Positions 1 to 5,812 of a stretch of 10,000 nucleotides of DNA are shown piece after piece. Made by a program: the position numbers and the translations under genes. Every line of letters starts with the position of its first letter. The first letter of the stretch is position 1. Under the pieces are notes generated by a model. The model was given only the letters and a program-made list of their open reading frames with translations, had not been told where the DNA came from and did not search any database. Origin of the DNA: Rheinheimera sp. (GTDB lineage Bacteria; Pseudomonadota; Gammaproteobacteria; Enterobacterales; Alteromonadaceae); NCBI RefSeq assembly GCF_020217005.1, contig NZ_JAIWOI010000139.1:1-10000 (forward strand), written 5' to 3'.

Positions 1-115
1 TTAGTAGGGTTTTTGGGAAAGTGGTAAAAAGCTTACTCATTGGGGATTTGATAACAAGGTGGGATCGTTAAGAAAAACGGATTAACAATGGAAACAAAGG
101 AATAAGTTGCGCCAC

Positions 116-141
116 TTTTATCAAGGAATTATTTGATAAAA
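116..141. repeat. 9-bp perfect inverted repeat just beyond the toxin gene
   Basis: TTTTATCAA (116-124) and TTGATAAAA (133-141) are exact reverse complements separated by 8 nt. The repeat lies 10 nt past the stop of the minus-strand toxin gene, so in the toxin mRNA it would form a 3' hairpin. It is AT-rich and has no U-run after the stem in the minus-strand direction, so it is not a textbook intrinsic terminator. It may still mark the end of the transcript or protect it. The rest of 1-151 shows no coding sequence or other element that I can support. Confidence 0.45.
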
Positions 142-151
142 AACAACCATT

Positions 152-436
152 TCACAATCTGGCTAACGCAGCTTTGTATACCTGATTGCGATCTCTTTTC
201 CCTACGGCCACAACAGAGACCACAATCTCCAGATCCCGAACCTGATACACAAGGCGGAAACCTGCGCTCTGTAACTTGATTTTGTAACAGTCTTTCATGC
301 CTCTAAGCTTAGCGGATTCAACATGGGGAGCCTCAAGGCGCTCTATCAACTTTTTCTTAAATTGTTCCCGGATCAAAGGTTCCAGCTTTTTCCATTCTTT
401 CAAAGCTTCTTCTTTAAAAACCAGCTTATAGGTCAT
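152..436 (-). CDS. stbE: RelE/StbE-family type II toxin (mRNA interferase)
   Basis: Small basic toxin of the RelE superfamily, predicted to cut mRNA in the ribosomal A site and block translation when the antitoxin is degraded. I chose the ATG at 436 (protein starts MTYKLVFKEE, 94 residues). The upstream ATG at 478 adds 14 residues that are not family-like and lie deep inside the antitoxin gene. With this start, Lys52, Lys54, Arg61, Arg81 and Tyr87 fall at the same numbers as the catalytic residues of E. coli RelE (family knowledge), within the segments CYKIKL, GFRLVYQV and GKRDRNQVY. The toxin is therefore probably active. The gene overlaps the upstream antitoxin by 11 nt, the usual arrangement for coupled translation. 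The protein looks most like StbE/RelE2-type toxins. The fold call is firm, but the exact substrate is inferred. Confidence 0.93.
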   Translation of the reverse strand: MTYKLVFKEEALKEWKKLEPLIREQFKKKLIERLEAPHVESAKLRGMKDCYKIKLQSAGFRLVYQVRDLEIVVSVVAVGKRDRNQVYKAALARL

Positions 437-680
437 TAATATCGACCTCAACCTCCGGCTGATTTGCTCTTGCCGCAACCAAAGCCGCCAGCTCTAAATC
501 CTCCAGGCGCTCCATTAACGCTTCATAAGCTGCGGCAGGCACGCAGTAAAAAGCAGGCTGATTATGACTAAGCACAGCGACAGGAAAACCCTCACCCTGC
601 GCTACTACCGCCATAGGGTTCTTTTTCAGTTCTGTAATACTGCAGGTTCGTTCCGCCAGAATACTGTGTACAGTTGCCAT
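426..680 (-). CDS. stbD: StbD/RelB-like antitoxin (Phd/YefM type)
   Basis: An 84-residue antitoxin that should neutralise the RelE-type toxin encoded directly downstream and repress the shared promoter. The N-terminal half carries the pattern typical of StbD/Phd-YefM DNA-binding antitoxins (SITELKKNPMAVVAQGEGFPVAVLSHNQPAFYCVPAAAYEAL, split here as residues about 14-33 and 34-55). The acidic C-terminal tail (residues about 56-84, rich in Glu and Asp) is the expected toxin-wrapping segment. The start at 680 is supported by AAGGTG on the minus strand (689-694), 8 nt upstream of the ATG. The stop overlaps the toxin start by 11 nt, so the pair is one operon with the antitoxin first. Such pairs often stabilise plasmids, integrons and genomic islands. 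That role here is inference. Confidence 0.92.
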   Translation of the reverse strand: MATVHSILAERTCSITELKKNPMAVVAQGEGFPVAVLSHNQPAFYCVPAAAYEALMERLEDLELAALVAARANQPEVEVDINDL

Positions 681-721
681 CTGAGATTCACCTTTAATTC
701 GACATCTAATATAGGTCTTAT

Positions 722-771
722 TTTAGGTTTTATTTTCGGTTTAAACCAGAACTTTGGCCTCTTTAGGTTTT
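722..771. repeat. Three short direct repeats TTT[A/C]GGTTT
   Basis: TTTAGGTTT occurs at 722-730 and 762-770 (both continue with T), and TTTCGGTTT at 734-742. The spacing is 12 and 28 nt, not regular, so these are not clear iterons. They lie 40-90 nt upstream of the antitoxin start, where antitoxin or toxin-antitoxin operators usually sit. Function is inferred from position only. The tract is T-rich, which raises the chance of coincidence. Confidence 0.35.
738..747. promoter_or_regulatory. Palindrome GGTTTAAACC, possible antitoxin operator
   Basis: A perfect 10-bp palindrome 58 nt upstream of the antitoxin ATG, overlapping one of the TTT[A/C]GGTTT repeats. Phd/YefM-type and StbD-type antitoxins repress their own operons by binding short palindromes (family knowledge), so this is the best operator candidate in the gap. 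No DNA-binding specificity can be read from the protein, so the link is inference. Confidence 0.35.
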
Positions 772-896
772 TAACTGCTGTTTAGTTTTTTATCGTTATT
801 GCTGTTCAATAGATAATGTAGCCGATAGCAACCAACTGCCCCCTACCAATCCCATGTTTGCTTTTGGAAACAAGCGTTGTTATGTTAGTTTTTTAA

Positions 897-945
897 CCAT
901 CGCCACACTTAGAAATAAATAATTAGCAGACAACAAAGGCGATGG
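897..945. repeat. 8-bp inverted repeat flanking the helicase gene start region
   Basis: CCATCGCC (897-904) and GGCGATGG (938-945) are exact reverse complements 33 nt apart. The right arm contains the upstream alternative ATG (942) of the helicase gene. It could be an operator with separated half-sites, or an mRNA stem that hides that ATG. It may also be chance. Confidence 0.3.
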
Positions 946-962
946 GTATTCAAGCAGACCAG

Positions 963-969
963 AGAGGGA
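963..969 (+). promoter_or_regulatory. Ribosome binding site that decides the helicase start
   Basis: AGAGGGA ends 5 nt before the ATG at 975. The alternative in-frame ATG at 942 has only AAAGG placed 2 nt upstream, too close for normal initiation. The same ten-base string, AGAGGGATTT, is found before the next gene (5799-5808). Confidence 0.65.
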
Positions 970-974
970 TTTTT

Positions 975-3900
975 ATGGTTGTTGAGCAGCAGTTGGAACG
1001 TGCGCGTCTTGAATTACTCGATATGGGTCTTCGATCCAACCCCCAATTAAATTACCGCAGTGGCAGTAAATCCCTCGACATTATTGATGAACAATCTGCC
1101 AAGATTTTTCAGATGCTGGTTGAGCAGGAAAACACCCTTAGCTTTTTGCCACTGCCAGAAGCTTATCAGCAAAAAATTGCCGACAGCGAAGATGAAGGAA
1201 GCTTCTTTCAGTCGGACGACGACTCCGAATTACCGCCGCTTGATTTGTATCTGGAACAAAAGAAAGGCGCTGCCCGCTTTAGCGATAAATACCTGCAAAC
1301 AGGGCTGATACCAGCGAAGCTGGATAAAGCGCTGCTGAAACTCGAAACCGAAGCTCATACCATGCTGCAGGAACAAGGTGTCGAGGTTCTGTATCTGGCT
1401 CTTGGTTTTTTACAGTGGAATGAGCCCACCAACTCATCGGTTTCAAGGTATGCGCCGTTAATTCTGATCCCTGTCGAACTGACCCGATCTTCTGCCCGAG
1501 ACAGCTTCAAGTTACGTTACACAGGCGAAGAGCTGGGTTCAAACCTGACTCTGGCAGCGAAACTCAGAACAGAATTTAAGTTATTGCTGCCCACCTATTC
1601 TGATGAAATGACAGTCTCGGATTATTATCAGGCGGTAACAGATGCAATTGCGGCCCAACCTTCGTGGCGGGTGCATCAGGATAAAATTGGTTTAGGGCTG
1701 TTCTCTTTTGGCAAGTTTCAGATGTATATGGACCTTGACCCGTCCGGCTGGCCTGAAGGAAAAAAACCGTCTCAATTACCTTTGATTGGCCGTTTATTCC
1801 GGGATGGTTTTGACCACAATGCCGAGATTAACCCAGATGATCTGAATCATCCGGAAAAACTCCACTTAGTGAAAGACGCTGACTCCAGCCAGATTGAAGC
1901 TATCTTAGCCATGAAGTCTGGCGCTGACCTGATCATTCAAGGCCCGCCAGGTACAGGCAAATCCCAAACCATCACCAACATCATTGCTGAAGCCGTTGCT
2001 TTGGGTAAAAAAGTACTGTTTGTGGCGCAAAAAATGGCAGCACTTGAGGTGGTGAAAAAACGCCTTGATGAAACACATATGGGCTTTGCGGTACTGGAAC
2101 TGCATAGCCACAAAAGCACCAAAAAAGCTGTGCTGGAATCTATCGCTGAGTCGCTCGAACAAGGGCGACCCCAAACCGGAAACCGCCAGCAAGAGTTGTC
2201 AGATTTAGCAGAATCAAAAGCTTCACTGGATGCTTATGTGCATGCCATTCGGGCTCCAGTTTTGCGCAGTGGCCTCAATTACATTGAAGCTTTAGGCTCT
2301 TTATTGCAGCTAAAAACAAAGGATCCCGAAAGCTCTTTGCCAGCATTACCCTTTAGCTGTTTTGAACAATGGACAGCCGAGCAATACAGCAATGCCAGAA
2401 AGCTGGTGGCAGAATTAGTGCAGCAACTGGAACGGGTTGGTGTGCCTGCCGCTCACCCTTTTGCTATGTCTGGCCGCACTGATTTTTCTCCTGCATTGCA
2501 GCAAGCATTAACTTCAGCTTTAGCAGAAACAAGCCAATTGCTTCGCCAACTTGATGTGCAAACTCAAACCGTCAGCGTATTTCTGAAGCTTGAAAAACCA
2601 CAAAGCTTGCAACAAGTTAAACCACTGATCGCGACAACAAGCTGGCTATCCGAAGTGCCGGATCTTAAACAGGTTAAAGTAAATAACCCTTTATGGGCTG
2701 TTGAACAAAAGCGGATAGATAACGGCCTGGCTTGTTTAGCCAATTTCTTAACCTTAAAAGCCAGCTGCGAAGCGCACTTTATAGCTCAAGCGCTGGATGC
2801 CGATTTGCTGAGTATCCGCCAGGGCTTGATAGGTAAAACGGATAAATGGTGGCGCTTCCTGTCGTCCAGTTATCGACAAGCCAAAGCTAACTTGGCAGGG
2901 CTTTGGCGTGGCACTCTGCCCGCTTCGTCTGCTGACTGGCTCACTGCATTAGATACAGCCCTGGCTTACCAAAGTGCGAAAAAAGAGCTGGCCAGCTACA
3001 ACAGCATCTTGTCTGAAGTCTATGGAGCACAGTGGCAAGGCGAATTTTCAGAGCATGCTTACTTGACCCAAATCCATAGCTGGATCAGCACCTTTTATAC
3101 CAAGGTAAACCGTCTTGAATTGTCGCAGTCATTGGCTGAACTGATTGATACGGGCCTTGATAAAAAGCTGCTGCGCGATCAGGCGAACTCACTGACAACG
3201 CTTTGTAACGCTATCGCAGTGCAGGCACAAACGCTGCAAGAGCTGATACAAATCCACAACAGCAATCCAAACCACGATTTAGCACCCATGCAATTTACCC
3301 AGCTCAATGCTGTGTTAGAAGGCTGGAAAAACTCTGCCCTACTCTACGATTTCGCGCGCTACAACCAGATTATTCAGGCCTTTGAGCCTTATAACATCAA
3401 AGCTTTCACTGAACTGGCGAACTCATGGCATATAGCGCCAGACCTCTTAATGACAGTATTCGAACTAAGTTATTACCGAGGTTTGGTTGATCATGCCTAC
3501 GATAGTTCGGAAGCCATACGGCGCTTTGACCGCAATAAACATGAGCAAAGCCTGCGCGACTTTAAACGTATTGATGGCAACAGTTTGTTTTTCGCCCAGG
3601 AGCTGTTGGTAAACACCTTGTACGAGCGCTTACCCAAGAAAACAGCCAAAGGTGAAATGGAATTAGTGCTGCGCGAAATGGGCAAGAAAAAGCGCCATAT
3701 TCCTATCCGAAAACTGCTGGCTGAAGCCGGTAACGTAATTCAGCAAGTAAAACCTATTTTTATGATGAGCCCTATGTCCATCGCCACTTATCTGAAACAA
3801 GGTGCTTTGGATTTTGACCTGGTGATCTTTGACGAAGCCAGCCAAATTCCTGCCCCTGATGCCCTCGGCGCTATGCTGCGTGGGCGGCAGGTGATTGTGG

Positions 3901-5732
3901 TGGGTGACAGTAAGCAAATGCCACCAAGCAACTTGTTTGGTAAAGCCGTTGAACTGGAAGAAGAAGAGCTGGAAAGCAGCGCCACCGCAGAAATGGAAAG
4001 TATTCTGGCATTAATGGAAGCCCGTGGTGCGGCCAGCAAAATGCTGCGCTGGCACTACCGCTCCCGCCATGATTCGCTGATTGCAGTATCCAACGACCAG
4101 TTTTATAAAAACAAGTTAGTGGCCTTTCCAAGCCCGGGTTTTCACCCCGATGCAACTGGACTGAAGTTTCATCATTTACCGGAAACCCATTACGACAAAG
4201 GCGGTTCGCGCACCAATCCAGGTGAAGTAAAAGCTGTAGTAGCGGCCGTATTAAACCATGCGTTAAGCAAACCTCACCTGTCCTTAGGTGTGGTGGCTTT
4301 TAGCCTTTCACAGTGTGATGCCATATTGCTTGAGCTGGAAAAAGAGCGCCGCTTACACCCTGAAACCGACGAATTCTTTGCACGCCATGCTGGTGGCGAT
4401 GAGTTTTTTGTAAAGAATCTGGAGAACGTACAGGGCGATGAGCGCGACGTTATCTATATCAGTATTTGTTATGGCAAAACCAGCACAGGCCAACTCAGCC
4501 AAAATTTTGGTTTGTTGAATAAGCCAGGTGGGGAAAGGCGCTTAAACGTGTTGATCTCACGCGCACGGCTGGCGATGGAAGTCTTTGCCAACTTCAAAGG
4601 TGACGAACTGAAAGTGGAAGCAGACAGTCCTTTTGGTGTGCGCTCGCTGCAAATCTTTCTGCAATTTGCCGAATCAGGCCTGCTGAACAAAGCCCATGAA
4701 AAAGAGCAGGAACAAAACTTTGCTTTTGGTGCCCTGCTACATCAGGCGATCCAGCGATTAGGTTATCAGGTAGCCACCCGGGTCGGCAGTCAGGGTTACT
4801 ACATCGACTTAGCCATTAAACATCCTGAAGACCCCAGTAAATTTGTATTGGCACTGGAATACGACGGCGCAGGTTATTACCAGGCAGCTTCAGCCCGCGA
4901 CCGTGAACGGCTGCGGCAAAGTGTGCTGGAAGGCCTTGGCTGGAGCTTTGGTCGTATTTGGTCCACTGACTGGTTTCGGGATCCAGAGGCTGAATTACAT
5001 CGCTTAAAAGTACTGATAGATAAAGCCATAACACAGCATAACGAGCTGATGGTAGCTATGGCGGCACAAGCCACTAGCACCAGACAAGTGAAACACCAGG
5101 TTGCTGCGCCAGAGCTTGTTGCAGCGCCTATTCTGCGGGTAGAGGAAGAACAACCAGAGTTTGAAGCCTGCACTACGCCCTATAAAAAGGCTGATGTGTC
5201 TAAGCTAAATATTCCTCATGTCGATGATTTCAGTGCCATTCCTCTGAGTACGTTGGTGCATGCAGTAGAACGTATTGTTGAAACCGAATACCCAATATTC
5301 GCCAGCTTAGTGGCCACTCGATTAGCTAATGCTGCTGGCTTAACACGAGTTGGTGCCAAAATTAAACGCACAGTTGACCAAGCCATCGAAAGTGCCGTTG
5401 CCAAAGGATTGATCCAGCTCGATAAAGACGAAGTGTTATGGCCGCAGGGCCGCAGCACAGTCAAATTAAGAAACTGGAACAGCGCCGACACTGCCACCCG
5501 CAAGCTTGAAAACGTCTGTGATGCCGAACTGACCAATGCCTTATTACTGACAGTACAAGACGCCCACGCTATCAGCGTAACGGATGCAGCCTCTGCGGCT
5601 TTGGGCTTATTAGGTTTTCAGCGCGCAACGGCTCAGGCGGCAGACCGGATGGCGAAGTTGGCGCAGGTTCAGTGTGATAAGGGTGTGTTGGTTTGTGAGA
5701 ATGAGCGGTTGAAGATTGCAGGCAGTAAATAA
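975..5732 (+). CDS. DUF4011-SF1 helicase-MTES_1575 nuclease-DUF3320 defence protein
   Basis: Predicted cytosolic DNA helicase-nuclease of 1585 residues, from the ATG at 975 (an ATG at 942 would add 11). Residues about 1-210 resemble DUF4011 (GFLQW, APLILIPVEL). Walker A GPPGTGKS is at 323-330. A long, mostly helical insertion follows, about 400-930. Then come Walker B VIFDEAS (Asp953, Glu954), motif III GDSKQ (977-981), WHYRSR (1026-1031), ENVQGDERD (from 1150) and LNVLISRAR (1190-1198), which is the Upf1/Dna2-like SF1 (AAA_11/AAA_12) set. The MTES_1575 Vsr-like nuclease domain is about 1245-1350, with Asp1278, EYDG at 1295-1298, a SARDR stretch and GWSFGRIWSTDWF. DUF3320 is about 1420-1490. 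This domain order is known in single-gene antiphage helicases (from memory, the Hhe type). All helicase motifs look intact and there is no frameshift. The family call is firm, but a phage-defence role is inferred from architecture and neighbours. Confidence 0.9.
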   Translation: MVVEQQLERARLELLDMGLRSNPQLNYRSGSKSLDIIDEQSAKIFQMLVEQENTLSFLPLPEAYQQKIADSEDEGSFFQSDDDSELPPLDLYLEQKKGAARFSDKYLQTGLIPAKLDKALLKLETEAHTMLQEQGVEVLYLALGFLQWNEPTNSSVSRYAPLILIPVELTRSSARDSFKLRYTGEELGSNLTLAAKLRTEFKLLLPTYSDEMTVSDYYQAVTDAIAAQPSWRVHQDKIGLGLFSFGKFQMYMDLDPSGWPEGKKPSQLPLIGRLFRDGFDHNAEINPDDLNHPEKLHLVKDADSSQIEAILAMKSGADLIIQGPPGTGKSQTITNIIAEAVALGKKVLFVAQKMAALEVVKKRLDETHMGFAVLELHSHKSTKKAVLESIAESLEQGRPQTGNRQQELSDLAESKASLDAYVHAIRAPVLRSGLNYIEALGSLLQLKTKDPESSLPALPFSCFEQWTAEQYSNARKLVAELVQQLERVGVPAAHPFAMSGRTDFSPALQQALTSALAETSQLLRQLDVQTQTVSVFLKLEKPQSLQQVKPLIATTSWLSEVPDLKQVKVNNPLWAVEQKRIDNGLACLANFLTLKASCEAHFIAQALDADLLSIRQGLIGKTDKWWRFLSSSYRQAKANLAGLWRGTLPASSADWLTALDTALAYQSAKKELASYNSILSEVYGAQWQGEFSEHAYLTQIHSWISTFYTKVNRLELSQSLAELIDTGLDKKLLRDQANSLTTLCNAIAVQAQTLQELIQIHNSNPNHDLAPMQFTQLNAVLEGWKNSALLYDFARYNQIIQAFEPYNIKAFTELANSWHIAPDLLMTVFELSYYRGLVDHAYDSSEAIRRFDRNKHEQSLRDFKRIDGNSLFFAQELLVNTLYERLPKKTAKGEMELVLREMGKKKRHIPIRKLLAEAGNVIQQVKPIFMMSPMSIATYLKQGALDFDLVIFDEASQIPAPDALGAMLRGRQVIVVGDSKQMPPSNLFGKAVELEEEELESSATAEMESILALMEARGAASKMLRWHYRSRHDSLIAVSNDQFYKNKLVAFPSPGFHPDATGLKFHHLPETHYDKGGSRTNPGEVKAVVAAVLNHALSKPHLSLGVVAFSLSQCDAILLELEKERRLHPETDEFFARHAGGDEFFVKNLENVQGDERDVIYISICYGKTSTGQLSQNFGLLNKPGGERRLNVLISRARLAMEVFANFKGDELKVEADSPFGVRSLQIFLQFAESGLLNKAHEKEQEQNFAFGALLHQAIQRLGYQVATRVGSQGYYIDLAIKHPEDPSKFVLALEYDGAGYYQAASARDRERLRQSVLEGLGWSFGRIWSTDWFRDPEAELHRLKVLIDKAITQHNELMVAMAAQATSTRQVKHQVAAPELVAAPILRVEEEQPEFEACTTPYKKADVSKLNIPHVDDFSAIPLSTLVHAVERIVETEYPIFASLVATRLANAAGLTRVGAKIKRTVDQAIESAVAKGLIQLDKDEVLWPQGRSTVKLRNWNSADTATRKLENVCDAELTNALLLTVQDAHAISVTDAASAALGLLGFQRATAQAADRMAKLAQVQCDKGVLVCENERLKIAGSK

Positions 5733-5734
5733 AA

Positions 5735-5765
5735 CAAGTTAAAACTTGAGGCAAGCCTTTTTATG
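5735..5765 (+). terminator. Weak hairpin plus T-run after the helicase gene
   Basis: CAAGTT (5735-5740) and AACTTG (5743-5748) are inverted repeats separated by only 2 nt. An alternative small stem, CTTG-AGG-CAAG (5745-5755), is followed by CC and five T residues (5758-5762). The stems are short, so at best this is a leaky terminator. No promoter pair was found in the 80-nt gap, so read-through into the next gene is likely. Confidence 0.22.
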
Positions 5766-5798
5766 TGCTCGAAGGACCACTAAGACTATAGGTAAATT

Positions 5799-5805
5799 AG
5801 AGGGA
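5799..5805 (+). promoter_or_regulatory. Ribosome binding site of the RloC-like gene
   Basis: AGAGGGA lies 7 nt upstream of the ATG at 5813. AGAGGGATTT (5799-5808) is identical to the string before the helicase start (963-972). Confidence 0.65.
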
Positions 5806-5812
5806 TTTAGTA

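Larger units (their letters stand above)
681..974. promoter_or_regulatory. Divergent intergenic control region
   Basis: This 294-nt gap separates the leftward toxin-antitoxin operon from the rightward helicase gene, so it must hold both promoters. I see no gene in it. It contains short TTT[A/C]GGTTT direct repeats and the palindrome GGTTTAAACC (annotated separately) on the antitoxin side, and an 8-bp inverted repeat on the helicase side. GATAAT at 812-817 matches five of six bases of a sigma70 -10 box for rightward transcription, but its -35 (TTTATC, 789-794, 17-bp spacer) is poor. No convincing -35/-10 pair was found for the minus strand, although TAAAAT (reverse complement of 720-725) is a possible -10. 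Confidence 0.5.

Noticed and set aside
437..478. Longer toxin start at 478
   Set aside because: The extra 14 residues overlap the antitoxin heavily and break the exact RelE residue numbering obtained with the start at 436.
564..785. 73-residue plus-strand open frame opposite the antitoxin gene and extending into the gap
   Set aside because: It is antisense to a well-supported antitoxin gene, has no clear ribosome site, and resembles no known family.
841..900. GTTGTTATG/GTTAG and TTTTTAAC strings resembling integron attC core sites, near a toxin-antitoxin pair of a type common in integron cassettes
   Set aside because: The strings do not fit the GTTRRRY and RYYYAAC consensus in the right order, and no paired left and right simple sites forming an attC hairpin were found.
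942..974. Upstream ATG of the helicase gene as the true start
   Set aside because: Its AAAGG is only 2 nt away, while the ATG at 975 has AGAGGGA at 5 nt, and the protein from 975 begins in a family-like way.
5572..5754. Minus-strand frames inside the helicase and ATPase genes
   Set aside because: They are shadows of strongly supported plus-strand genes, without family motifs or ribosome sites.
5764..5790. Tiny GTG-initiated frame between the helicase and RloC-like genes
   Set aside because: It is eight codons long, has no ribosome site, and shows no similarity to a known leader.
5746..5792. Promoter in the gap between the helicase and RloC-like genes (TTGAGG and TATAGG)
   Set aside because: These boxes are about 35 nt apart with no 16-18 bp pairing, so co-transcription from upstream is the simpler reading.
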